From contig NZ_LBJC01000005.1 of assembly GCF_004114535.1 (NCBI RefSeq), positions 62,001-126,000 on the forward strand: 64,000 bases of DNA, written 5' to 3'. The stretch comes from Bradyrhizobium nanningense. Lineage in GTDB: Bacteria > Pseudomonadota > Alphaproteobacteria > Rhizobiales > Xanthobacteraceae. The notes below the pieces were generated by a model. That model saw only the letters and a list, made by a program, of their open reading frames with translations, searched no databases and was not told the DNA's origin. Positions 47,322-56,353 of this stretch are shown in pieces (within the stretch, counting starts at the first letter, position 1; the number at the start of each line of letters is the position of its first letter). The position numbers and the translations under genes are program-made.

Positions 47322-48824
47322 TCAGGATCCGGGGCCTGGCAGGCGCGAAACCAGACTGAGGCCGACGTCCATCGCCTCCAACTGAAAGTGTGGACGAAGA
47401 AAGAAGCGCGCGTTGTAATATCCCGGGTTCTCCTCGTTTGCTATGACCTCTACCTTCGCAGCGGCTAGCGGCTTGCGCGCCTTCTGAGCTTCTGACGACA
47501 GGGCTGGGTTGGCATCAACGTACTCGTTGATCCAGGTCTGCAGCCAGACCGTCAGCTCATCCTTCTCCTTCATGGATCCGATCTTGTCGCGAACCATGCA
47601 CTTCAGATAGTGCGCAAAGCGAGACACAGCGAACATGTAGGGCAGTCGTGACGACAGGTTATCAGACGCGGTGGCATCCACGCCTTTCTCGCCGAAATAC
47701 TTCTTTGGCTTATAGAGTGACTGAGCGCCGATGAACGCCGCCTTGTCGGTGTTCTTGCGATGGATCAGCGGGATGAGGCCCGCCTTTGCAAGTTCGTGCT
47801 CGCGGCGATCGCTGATGGCGATCTCGGTCGGGCATTTCAGGTCGACGCCGCCATCGTCGGTGGGGAACGTGTGCGTTGGCAGGTTGATGACTTCGCCACC
47901 GGACTGCACGCCGCGGATGCGTGTGCACCAGCCGAATTCTTTAAAGGCGCGATTGATATTGACGGCCATCGCATAGGCGGCGTTGATCCAGCCGTATTTG
48001 TCGCCGGTGTGCCCGTCCGTCTCCTCCTCGAAGGCGAACTCCTCCACGGGCTCTGATTTCGCCCCGTAGGGGAGGCGACCGAGGGCACGCGGCATGCACA
48101 GACCGAGATAGCGCGAGTCGTCCTGATCGCGCAGTCCCTTCCAGGCGGCATATTCCGGCGTGTCGAACACCTTGCCGATGTCGCGCGGGTTGGACAGCTC
48201 GGTCCATGAATCCATTCCCATCAGCGTCGGCTCGGCGCCGCTGAAGAAGGGCGCGTGAGCGGCGCCTGCGATCTTGCTGAGATCGCGCAGCAACTGCACG
48301 TCGGTGGGCAGGTGGCTGAAATAATAGTCGCCGATCAGGCAGCCGAACGGCTCGCCGCCCAATTGGCCGAATTCGTACTCGTAGATCTGCTTGAACAGCG
48401 GACTCTGGTCCCAGCGCGCATCGGGGTAAAGCCGCAGATTCCGATACAGCTCGGTCTTCGAGACGTTCATCACCCGGATCTTGAGGTTGGCGTCGGTCTC
48501 CGAATTGAAGACGAGGTAGTGGAGGCCGCGCCAGGCACTTTCGATCGCCTGGAACTCGGGGGCGTGGAGGATCTCGTTCATCTGCGCGGTCAGCTTCTGG
48601 TCGATCCGCGCGATCATCTCCTCGATGGTGTCGAGCACGTCCGATTTGATGACGCTCGTGTCCTTCAGCGCTTCCTGCACGAGCGTGGACACCGCATTTT
48701 CGACTTCGGTCGCGGCACGTTCAGTGCGCGGCTTGAAGCTTTGCTTCAAGAGAGCGGAAAACTCGTCAGCCTCGACGGTGCTGACCTGGGTGGTGGTTTC
48801 CTTATGCGCCGCTTCTTTTGCCAT
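47322..48824 (-). CDS. tssC: T6SS sheath large subunit TssC (VipB)
   Basis: A 500-residue sheath protein. Diagnostic parts include AWRGLHYLVFNSETD (about 93), GEPFGCLIGDYYFSHLPTDVQLL (about 152) and the end MDVGLSLVSRLPGPGS. The ATG at 48824 (MAKEAAHKETTTQVS) is 9 bases after GGAAGGA; the upstream ATG at 48833 touches that site and is less likely. It pairs with TssB to form the contractile sheath. Confidence 0.96.
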   Translation of the reverse strand: MAKEAAHKETTTQVSTVEADEFSALLKQSFKPRTERAATEVENAVSTLVQEALKDTSVIKSDVLDTIEEMIARIDQKLTAQMNEILHAPEFQAIESAWRGLHYLVFNSETDANLKIRVMNVSKTELYRNLRLYPDARWDQSPLFKQIYEYEFGQLGGEPFGCLIGDYYFSHLPTDVQLLRDLSKIAGAAHAPFFSGAEPTLMGMDSWTELSNPRDIGKVFDTPEYAAWKGLRDQDDSRYLGLCMPRALGRLPYGAKSEPVEEFAFEEETDGHTGDKYGWINAAYAMAVNINRAFKEFGWCTRIRGVQSGGEVINLPTHTFPTDDGGVDLKCPTEIAISDRREHELAKAGLIPLIHRKNTDKAAFIGAQSLYKPKKYFGEKGVDATASDNLSSRLPYMFAVSRFAHYLKCMVRDKIGSMKEKDELTVWLQTWINEYVDANPALSSEAQKARKPLAAAKVEVIANEENPGYYNARFFLRPHFQLEAMDVGLSLVSRLPGPGS

Positions 48825-48841
48825 GGTCCCCATTCCTTCCC

Positions 48842-49366
48842 TTAGCTCTCGGTGCCGGGTTCGTTAGGTTGACTCGCGCGCTCCCGCAACGCGGCCATCA
48901 GTTGAGGGTCGGCGAGAAGTTTCTTCAACTGGTCCTCGGCGGCCACCTTGCCATCCATGTAGCGCAGCAGGTTGGCGAGCTGTTCGCGCGCCTCGAGCAG
49001 CTTGGCAGTAGCCGGCACCTGACGGGCGACTGCCACCGGCGTGAAGTCGGAGATCTTGTTGAAGCGCAGGTTGACCGAGAGCTTTTCGTCCGCCCCATCG
49101 GTGAGACGATTGGCGACGCGTGCCGTCACGCCGGGCTGGATCGCGGCCATGCGGTTGTCGAAATTGTCCATGTCGAATTCGAGGAATTTGCGTTCTTCGA
49201 CCTTCGTTTTCTCGACGCCGGGGTTGTTGCCGGAGAGGTCGGATAGGACGCCCATGACGAACGGCAATTCTATCAGCCGCTCCGCGTCGTACGGATCTTC
49301 GTATGTGATGTGAACGCGCGGTGCGCGGTTTCGGCGAATGAATTTTTGACCGCTGTCTGTAGCCAT
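48842..49366 (-). CDS. tssB: T6SS sheath small subunit TssB (VipA)
   Basis: A 174-residue sheath protein with the classic RVHITYEDPYDAERLIELPFVMGVLSDLSG N-terminal half and KFLEFDMDNFDNRMAAIQPGV in the middle. It precedes tssC by about 17 bases and is 115 bases downstream of tssA. Confidence 0.96.
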   Translation of the reverse strand: MATDSGQKFIRRNRAPRVHITYEDPYDAERLIELPFVMGVLSDLSGNNPGVEKTKVEERKFLEFDMDNFDNRMAAIQPGVTARVANRLTDGADEKLSVNLRFNKISDFTPVAVARQVPATAKLLEAREQLANLLRYMDGKVAAEDQLKKLLADPQLMAALRERASQPNEPGTES

Positions 49367-49481
49367 GGTGTCCTCACTACGAAATCGCGTTAGACGCCGA
49401 CACGGGATCGACGAGGGCGCTTTGAGTTGTGGTCGGCAAACAGTCTCGTGTCAGATTAGTGCCCTCGGGCGAAAACTCGGT

Positions 49482-50798
49482 TCAATGTGATCTGTCGATT
49501 GTTTTAAGCGTTCCCTCCGGCAAAACATCATTCAAAAGGCTGAGGAAATCACGTTGCGCGAGGTCGCGCGCGCGATCGAGCAAAAACGGGATGGGGCTGG
49601 AAGGCTCGGCGCTTCGGAAGAACGACGCCACCCTTGCCAGCAGGCCCAAGGCCTGCGCTCGATTTTCTACTGAAAATACAACGTCTTGATCGTTGTTATC
49701 GGCGCTCGTCGAGAGCGGGATGGCCAGTTCCGCCATCCGTTCGATCGGCAAGTCGAAGACCTTGTCGCGCCCGATGTTGATCGCAGCGATCTCCACGTGC
49801 GAGGGCACGAGCATCCGCATAACCTCGATAAATGATTTGCCGACCATCTCCTGTGCCTGACGCACGAGGAGCAGCGCCGGGTTGGATGGTTCCATCCGGG
49901 CAAGATAGTCGGCCACCGTCGCAAGCGCTGCGGAGGCCTGGGCGGAAGAAGCCAACTCCCCGGTCGTGGCTAGCGGCGCCTGTGCCTCCACAGCTTCGAC
50001 GCTCTCCGCGCCTGCCGCAACTGCCGCCGCCGGATCGCGCAACGCGACCAGACCTGCAAGCCAAGCCGCCATGCCATTCGCCAAGCCGGAGACCCTGTCC
50101 AAGCTGATGGAAGGCCCCCCGTTCAACTTTTCGTGCCAGGCCTCCTTGATACCCGCGATTTCGGCAGCGACTGCGGAACATCGGGCGCTGGTTGCCTTGA
50201 GCGTATCGAGATCCGCCTCGCCGACGATACGCTCGATGGTTGCAAGATCGGGCGCGTCGGCGTCGGCGCCGCCCGCGGGAATTTCGCCCATTGCAACTTG
50301 ATAGGCCCGGTAGTTGAGGGTGCCGTGTCTGCGGTTCTCGATCAGGGGAAGGAACTGCAGCGGGTTGATGACCGTCGGGAAGACGTCGATCGATTCGACC
50401 GTGACGGCGCGAAGCGCGTAGTCGCCGTCCTCGTCTCTGGGATGTACCGCTTCCCAATGCTCGTTAAGTAGCAAGTGGGTTGCCTTCAGACAGCAGAGAA
50501 AGCCGTCCAGATCGCGGTTGAGGACGGCAAATTTGGCAAGCAGCAAGTTCAGGCGGAGGTCGCGGGTGCGCGCAAGAAGCGGCTCCGCGGCGGCAAATTG
50601 CCCGGCAAAATCGACCGCCTTTGGATCGAAGCGCCCACGCTCTCCATTGGCGTTGACGACCTCGAAGAACGACATCGGGAGGAGAGATTCCGCACCTGCG
50701 AAGAAGTTGAGATATTCGACGTCCCCTATGGCGTCGAGATCCGGCCCGCAGGGATCGTCAGCGGCAATGGGCTGCGTCAGTAAAGCCAGATCAAGCAT
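49482..50798 (-). CDS. tssA: T6SS cap/baseplate-associated protein TssA
   Basis: A 438-residue protein with an N-terminal ImpA domain (PIAADDPCGPDLDAIGDVEYLNF, about 9-31; RDLRLNLLLAKFAVLNRDLDGF, about 79). The middle is Ala-rich and helical, and the C-terminal part resembles the short C-domain TssA class. TssA guides tail assembly from the baseplate. It is the first gene of the leftward operon. The start could be the ATG at 50798 or 50810. Confidence 0.92.
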   Translation of the reverse strand: MLDLALLTQPIAADDPCGPDLDAIGDVEYLNFFAGAESLLPMSFFEVVNANGERGRFDPKAVDFAGQFAAAEPLLARTRDLRLNLLLAKFAVLNRDLDGFLCCLKATHLLLNEHWEAVHPRDEDGDYALRAVTVESIDVFPTVINPLQFLPLIENRRHGTLNYRAYQVAMGEIPAGGADADAPDLATIERIVGEADLDTLKATSARCSAVAAEIAGIKEAWHEKLNGGPSISLDRVSGLANGMAAWLAGLVALRDPAAAVAAGAESVEAVEAQAPLATTGELASSAQASAALATVADYLARMEPSNPALLLVRQAQEMVGKSFIEVMRMLVPSHVEIAAINIGRDKVFDLPIERMAELAIPLSTSADNNDQDVVFSVENRAQALGLLARVASFFRSAEPSSPIPFLLDRARDLAQRDFLSLLNDVLPEGTLKTIDRSH

Positions 50799-51145
50799 GC
50801 AAGGGCCCATCCATCTGCTCGGTCACGTGCCGCTGCCTGCCAACGACGACTTGCGCATCAGGTAGTGGATCATGATCCGATCATCTCCTGTGAGTGAGGC
50901 GCCTTCCGATCTTGGTTCATTCCCGAAGATCATGCCATTTCTGCGTGAACCGGCAAGCGCTTGTAGCCGACTACCTGATAGCGGGGGTGGCCCTTTGGGC
51001 TATCCTGGTGGACGCGCGAGAAGACCTGTGCCGGGGCGGACCTGCCGGCGCAGCAAGCGCGCCTAGGATTCCCGTGGTTGTTGCATTGCGTTTGACCAGC
51101 TCTGCGCGGCGGGTCATTCGATCGGAGGAGGGAGTTTAAGCCCAC
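50799..51145. promoter_or_regulatory. Divergent control region of the two T6SS operons
   Basis: This gene-free 347-base segment separates tssA (left) from vgrG (right) and must hold both promoters. I see a palindrome GATCATGATC (50868-50877) followed closely by CGATCATC, and GGAGGAGGGAG before vgrG. I did not find a convincing -24/-12 sigma-54 site. Confidence 0.6.
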
Positions 51146-53014
51146 ATGGGCCAGCTTAGTCAGGATACCCGTCTGTGCGAACTCAAGACACCTCTCGGCA
51201 AGGACGTTCTGGTTTTTGCCGGATTCGAGGGCTCGGAAGGTCTCAGCGAACTGTTCGAATACCGTATCGAGTGTCTCAGCGAAGATGCCGACCTCGACTT
51301 CGATCGCGCGATCGGTCAGCAGTGCACGTTGAAGATAAAGCTGCATGAGAAGGAGCGCGAGTTCAGCGGCATTTTGACCGAGGCCCAGTGGCTCGGGGTG
51401 AAGAACGACTATTTCAGCTATCGGATCGTGCTGAGACCCTGGTTATGGCTGTTGTCGCGCACCACCGATTGCCGGATTTTCCAGGACAAGAAGGCGCCCG
51501 ACATCATCAAGGAGGTCTTCAACGAACGCGGCTTCACCGATTATGAATCCAAGCTGACCGAAGAGGGCTCCTGTCCGAAGCTCGAATATTGCGTTCAATA
51601 TCGCGAAACTGACCTGAACTTCGTCTGCCGGCTGATGGAGCAGCACGGCATCTACTATTTCTTCAAGCATGAGGGCGGCAAGCACACGCTCGTGCTGGCG
51701 GACTCCAAATCGTCGCACAGCCCGATCAGCGGTCTTGCCACGATTCCCTACATCCCGCTGACGGGAGCCGACCGTCGCGGCGAGCAGCACATCTACGAAT
51801 GGGTTTCGGAGCGCCGGTTTCGCACCGGCAAAATCGAACTCAACGATTACAATTATCAGAAGCCCAACGCGAAGATGATCAGCGACGCCAAGGGCACCGA
51901 GCATTACACCCGGTCGGAGATGGAGTTTTACGACTATCCCGGCAAGTTCAAGGAAAAATCGGACGGCGAGCGCTACGCGAAGATCCAGCTCCAGGCCGAG
52001 CAGGCGATGGACCGTCGGCGCCGCGGCAACGGCGACGCCGTCAACCTGTTCCCCGGCGGGCTGACGAAGCTCGAAAAGCATTCCAAGGATTCGCAGAACA
52101 TCGACTATCTCGTGGTGCGATCCACGCATTCTTTCTCGGTCGAATCCTATCGCACCGGCGGTCCCAGCGACGCCGGGCAACACGTCTATTTCGGCAGCTA
52201 CGAGTTTCTGCCGAGCGATCGGCCGTTTCGGGCGCTGATGATGACACCGAAGCCAAGGATCAACGGCGTCCAGACCGCCAAAGTGGTGACCAAGGACGAC
52301 AATTCGAGCGAGGAAATCGACGTCGAGTCGCTCGGCGAAATCTATGTCCGCTTTTTCTGGGATCGCAAGAAGAAGCGGTCGTGCCGGTTGCGCGTGGCGC
52401 AGGTTTGGTCCGGCAAGCGCTGGGGCGGTCAGATCATTCCGCGTGTCGGACAGGAAGTCGTTGTCGAGTTCCTGGAAGGGGATCCGGACCGGCCCCTGGT
52501 GATTGGCACCGTGTACAATGACGAATACAAGCTGCCTTACGATCTGCCGTCGAAAAAGACGATTGGCGGCTTGAAATCGGACTCCACCAAAGGTGGCGGC
52601 GGCTTCAACGAGTGGAGCTTCGAGGACAAGAAGGGATCCGAGAAGATCACAGTGCATGCCGAGAAGGACCATGACGTGACGGTCCGCGACACCGAAACTC
52701 GGACCATCGGCGAAGCTGCATTTGGCGGTGACACCCGCAAGACAACGCTCAAGAACGGCAATGACAAGCTCGATATCGAATTGGGCGGTCAGCACATCAC
52801 GCTGGCCATGGACCAGTCTGTCAATGCAGGCCTCAGCATCACGCTGACGGCGAATGCCAACATCACCCTGCAGGTGGGTCCCAGCCAGATTATCCTGACC
52901 CCGGGAGGCATCATCATTAACGCGCCGACGATCGCCATGACGGCGCAGGCCGCCATGGCACTATCCGCCGGCGGTCCGCTGGCCGCCCACGGCACTCCAA
53001 CCCTTGTCGGCTGA
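51146..53014 (+). CDS. vgrG: T6SS spike protein VgrG (TssI)
   Basis: A 622-residue spike protein. The gp27-like head begins TRLCELKTPLGKDVLVFAGFEGSEGLSELFEYRIECLSE. The gp5-like OB part has RVAQVWSGKRWGGQIIPRVGQEVVVEFLEGDPDRPLVIGTVYND (about 418-461). A beta-helix needle follows, and the protein ends shortly after it (GGPLAAHGTPTLVG), so there is no C-terminal effector domain. It is the first gene of the rightward operon; the next gene overlaps by TGATG. Confidence 0.96.
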   Translation: MGQLSQDTRLCELKTPLGKDVLVFAGFEGSEGLSELFEYRIECLSEDADLDFDRAIGQQCTLKIKLHEKEREFSGILTEAQWLGVKNDYFSYRIVLRPWLWLLSRTTDCRIFQDKKAPDIIKEVFNERGFTDYESKLTEEGSCPKLEYCVQYRETDLNFVCRLMEQHGIYYFFKHEGGKHTLVLADSKSSHSPISGLATIPYIPLTGADRRGEQHIYEWVSERRFRTGKIELNDYNYQKPNAKMISDAKGTEHYTRSEMEFYDYPGKFKEKSDGERYAKIQLQAEQAMDRRRRGNGDAVNLFPGGLTKLEKHSKDSQNIDYLVVRSTHSFSVESYRTGGPSDAGQHVYFGSYEFLPSDRPFRALMMTPKPRINGVQTAKVVTKDDNSSEEIDVESLGEIYVRFFWDRKKKRSCRLRVAQVWSGKRWGGQIIPRVGQEVVVEFLEGDPDRPLVIGTVYNDEYKLPYDLPSKKTIGGLKSDSTKGGGGFNEWSFEDKKGSEKITVHAEKDHDVTVRDTETRTIGEAAFGGDTRKTTLKNGNDKLDIELGGQHITLAMDQSVNAGLSITLTANANITLQVGPSQIILTPGGIIINAPTIAMTAQAAMALSAGGPLAAHGTPTLVG

Positions 53015-53583
53015 TGGTTATGGGTCAGGTTCGGTTCGGTACGGTTCAGGATCTGCTTCAAGCCTTTCCCATGGCGCGCCATGATATTGGCAAGGCCGAC
53101 GCCGACAAGCCGTCGCTGGATTTCCTCCAGGAGGCCGCCGACGCGCGCAACTGGCACCAGGCCGTATCCTTCTGCGCCTACCTGCTCCCCCGGCGCGTGG
53201 CCGTCGCGTGGGGGTGCCGCTCGCTGCGACGGATGTTCGACCATTTCGACGCCAACGACAGCAGGTCGCTGAATTTCGCCGAGACCTGGGTCCACCAATC
53301 GGATGAGCAATCCCGGAACAAGGCGCTGGCCGTCGGCAATGCCAACGACCCCGAGCAGCCGGCAACATGGCTCGCGCTGGCGGCCGGCTGGTCTGGAGGA
53401 AGCGTGGTTCCCGCGGAATTTGCACCGGTTGAAGCCAAGCCCGATCAAGCAGCGCGGGCGGTGCGGGCTGCCCTGCTGATCGGCCTTTGCCGGCTTCCCC
53501 GTGACGCCCGGGACCGAATAATGACGACATGCCTGAAGGATGGTATTCAATTAGCACGCGGCGAACCGCGCCCTCCACGCTGA
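53014..53583 (+). CDS. T6SS-linked protein of unknown function (DUF6931-like)
   Basis: A 189-residue soluble protein coupled to vgrG by TGATG. It is helical, with FLQEAADARNWHQAVSFCAYLLPRRVAVAWGCRSL (about 37-71) and ARAVRAALLIGLCRLP (about 146). No export signal. I believe it belongs to the family called DUF6931, found beside T6SS genes, but no function is known to me. Its position right after vgrG suggests a VgrG-handling or assembly role. Confidence 0.75.
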   Translation: MVMGQVRFGTVQDLLQAFPMARHDIGKADADKPSLDFLQEAADARNWHQAVSFCAYLLPRRVAVAWGCRSLRRMFDHFDANDSRSLNFAETWVHQSDEQSRNKALAVGNANDPEQPATWLALAAGWSGGSVVPAEFAPVEAKPDQAARAVRAALLIGLCRLPRDARDRIMTTCLKDGIQLARGEPRPPR

Positions 53584-53595
53584 CGAGACGATGCG

Positions 53596-54966
53596 ATGGT
53601 GCTTCGCTTTAATATCGAGAACGAACCGAACCTTCCGGATGGCGGACCTGTATCATTTACGGTCACCGGCAGGCGTTCGGTCGATATTGGCCGGGACCGT
53701 CACCTCGACTGGACGCTGCCGGATCCGGCGCGGATGATTTCCGGAAAGCATTGCGAGGTGCACTTTCGCGACGGCGGCTATTGGCTGCACGACGTCTCGA
53801 CGAACGGCACTTTTCTCAATGGCGCCGACCAGCGGCTGCGGGGGCCGCACCGCCTGCGCGACGGTGACCGGCTCACGATCGGCCATTACATCATCGCAGT
53901 TTCGCTCGAGGATGAAGCCGGCGGGCGCGCCCCAAACCAGGAGGCGCAGCACCACGAACCTCTCGTCCAGCAATATGCCGATTACGGGGAGCTCTGGACC
54001 GCCGATCGGGACGTGCCGCCGCCGATCGACCCGCAGCAGTTGAAGAAGCCGCGTGAGGCTGCGCGGCCCGTGAATCCGGAGTTTCTGGATTGGGCGGCCA
54101 GCGTCCCGGCGCCGGGTGTGGATCCTGTTCGACGTTCGTCGCCGATGTCTTCTTACCAGCCCTCCGGGCAGGATGACATGAGTTGGGCAGCCGGTCCGGT
54201 CGCCGTCCCGAGCCCCCAAGTCGAGCGTCCGCCCGCCGTGCCGACCCCGCGCCGGCCGTCCGTTTGGACCGATGATGAGCCAGCGGCTGCCCAGCCGCCG
54301 CAATCGCGGCCGCGCGCCGAGACGCCCCGCCCGCCGCAGGCGCCAGCGGAGGAACCCGTCACCGCCATGGCAACCGGCGGTGTCGAGTTCACGCGGATGG
54401 TCGCGCGCGCTGCCGGATTGCCGGACAATTTCTTTGCGCACCAGACCGATGCTGAGCTCGCCGAACAGCTTGGCATCATCTTGCGCATGACCGTGGATAA
54501 TCTGATGGCGCTGCTGCAGGCGCGAACCCAGGCCAAGCAGCTGACACGCAGCACCAGTCAGACCACCGTCCAGGCCATCGAGAACAATCCGCTAAAGTTC
54601 TCGCCGACCTCGGAAGAGGCGTTGCGCATTCTTTTCGGACCGCGGACGCGCAGTTACCTCGACGCGCAACGCGCCTTGGCGCAGGCCTTCGGCGACCTCA
54701 AATCACATCAATTGAGGACGTATATGGCGATGCAGCACGCTGTCCACGAGCTGATCGCCGATATCGATCCCACGCTGATGGCGCGCGAACTCGAGCTTCA
54801 GCGCGGTGCAAACTCCTGGTTCGGAACGAACAAGAGCAAGCTCTGGGACGAATTCCTGACGCGCTGGAAGGCGCATCTCGGCCGCGACAGCAGCGCGCCA
54901 ATCGAGATCTTTATGTTGCATTTCGCCGACTATTACGACCGTGCCGATAAGGCTGATTCAAAGTGA
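53596..54966 (+). CDS. tagH: T6SS-associated FHA domain protein TagH
   Basis: A 456-residue protein. The N-terminal FHA domain (about 20-95) keeps the phosphothreonine-binding residues in IGRDRHLDW, SGKHCEV and STNGTFLNG. A Pro/Ala-rich linker (about 110-255) follows, then the T6SS FHA C-terminal domain (about 270-456; NFFAHQTDAELAEQLGIILRM). FHA proteins bind a phosphorylated T6SS partner and trigger assembly. It lies between the DUF6931-like gene and tssK, in an operon with a matching kinase and phosphatase. Confidence 0.93.
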   Translation: MVLRFNIENEPNLPDGGPVSFTVTGRRSVDIGRDRHLDWTLPDPARMISGKHCEVHFRDGGYWLHDVSTNGTFLNGADQRLRGPHRLRDGDRLTIGHYIIAVSLEDEAGGRAPNQEAQHHEPLVQQYADYGELWTADRDVPPPIDPQQLKKPREAARPVNPEFLDWAASVPAPGVDPVRRSSPMSSYQPSGQDDMSWAAGPVAVPSPQVERPPAVPTPRRPSVWTDDEPAAAQPPQSRPRAETPRPPQAPAEEPVTAMATGGVEFTRMVARAAGLPDNFFAHQTDAELAEQLGIILRMTVDNLMALLQARTQAKQLTRSTSQTTVQAIENNPLKFSPTSEEALRILFGPRTRSYLDAQRALAQAFGDLKSHQLRTYMAMQHAVHELIADIDPTLMARELELQRGANSWFGTNKSKLWDEFLTRWKAHLGRDSSAPIEIFMLHFADYYDRADKADSK

Positions 54967-55015
54967 ACTACCGGCGGCCGTGCGGTCGCCGACAATTTGT
55001 TAAGTGGATGCAGGA

Positions 55016-56353
55016 ATGTCTTGGTACAGCAAGGTTTTCTGGTCGGAAGGTCTGTTTCTGCGACCGCATCATTTGCAGCAGAACGACCGCTACATCGAAC
55101 ATTTGCTGGAAAAGCGCGTTCGCTACACCACGCCGTACCCTTGGGGCTTCGCCCAGCTCGAGATTGACAAGGATCTTACCGAACAGAGCAAGTTCGCGGT
55201 GCGCAATGCGTCCGGCGTCATGCCGGACGGAACGCCGTTCGATATTCCCGCCGATAGCCCGATCCCGGAAGCGATCGAAGTGCCGGAAACGGCCGCGGGC
55301 CAGATCGTCTGGCTGATGATGCCGGTGGCGGCGCCAAATACCCGCGAGGTCGATGAGGACCGCACCGACAGCGCCAGTCGTTATGTTCGTACGTCGGAGA
55401 CCTTCATCGACTCGACCTCGGCGCTGCGCATAGAGGAGGAGATCGACATCGCCTATCCGCGGTTGTCGTTCGAGCTGCGCAAGACCAGCAAGCCCGGATA
55501 CATGGGCCTCGGCATCGCGCGCATTCTGGAAGTGCGCGACAAGAACATCCTGTTCGATGACAAGTTCGTGCCGCCGATGCTGGTCTGCGCCGCACACCCG
55601 GTCATCGACGGTTGGCTCAACCGCGTCATTGGCTGGGTCGAGACAAAGCTCGACGAGCTTGCGCGTTACGCGGTCGATCCGTCGTCTGGAGGCGGCTTAC
55701 AAAGCGTCGACTATCTGGTGCTGCAAGTGCTGAACCGCACCATTCCCGTGCTGACTCATTTCCAGCGTTCCGGCAGCGTGCACCCCGAGCGGCTGTACGA
55801 GGAGCTGCTGAGGTTCGCGGGTGAACTTGCAACGTTTGCGACGGCGGAGCGCCGCGCGCGCAACTATCCGGCGTACGATCACGACGATCTCGAAAACGTG
55901 TTCACGCCCTTGGTGAGCGACATCCAGGACTTCTTGAGCGCACGGCTCGGCCGGCGGGCGATCCGTCTGGAGATCATCGAACGCGCTCAGAACGCCTTCG
56001 TATCGCCGATCCGGGATCGGGCGCTGTTCCGAACTGCGACCCTGGTGCTGGAGGTTGCCGCACGGCGGCCGCTCGTGGAGATCCAGAACGATTTCCCGCA
56101 CCTGTTCAAGGTCGGGCCGAACACGAAGATGAACGAGATCGTGCACGCAAACCTGCCGGGTCTGACGTTGGTGCATTTGCCGACGCCGCCGCCGCACATC
56201 CGTGCCATCACCGATCACGTCTATTTCTATCTCGACCGCAAGTCGCCGTTGTGGCCTGAGTTCAGCACTGCGGCCTCGATTGGAATGCACTTTTCCGGCG
56301 ACTGGCCGGAGCTCGAGCTTTACCTTTGGGCCATCCTGGAAGACAGGCCATGA
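55016..56353 (+). CDS. tssK: T6SS baseplate-membrane linker TssK
   Basis: A 445-residue protein of the ImpJ/VasE family. It starts MSWYSKVFWSEGLFLRPHHLQQNDRYIE, the standard TssK N-terminus, and contains PRLSFELRKTSKPGYMGLGIARILE. TssK trimers link the baseplate to the TssL/TssM membrane complex. A GTG at 55004 could add four residues. Its stop overlaps the tssL ATG (ATGA). Confidence 0.95.
   Translation: MSWYSKVFWSEGLFLRPHHLQQNDRYIEHLLEKRVRYTTPYPWGFAQLEIDKDLTEQSKFAVRNASGVMPDGTPFDIPADSPIPEAIEVPETAAGQIVWLMMPVAAPNTREVDEDRTDSASRYVRTSETFIDSTSALRIEEEIDIAYPRLSFELRKTSKPGYMGLGIARILEVRDKNILFDDKFVPPMLVCAAHPVIDGWLNRVIGWVETKLDELARYAVDPSSGGGLQSVDYLVLQVLNRTIPVLTHFQRSGSVHPERLYEELLRFAGELATFATAERRARNYPAYDHDDLENVFTPLVSDIQDFLSARLGRRAIRLEIIERAQNAFVSPIRDRALFRTATLVLEVAARRPLVEIQNDFPHLFKVGPNTKMNEIVHANLPGLTLVHLPTPPPHIRAITDHVYFYLDRKSPLWPEFSTAASIGMHFSGDWPELELYLWAILEDRP

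Noticed and set aside
50799-51145. Sigma-54 promoter for the T6SS
   Set aside because: I scanned for GG-N10-GC spacing; the best candidate (TGGCCCTTTGGGCT) has the wrong spacing.
51146-53014. Evolved VgrG with a toxin domain
   Set aside because: The protein ends about 14 residues after the needle repeats, too short for a domain.
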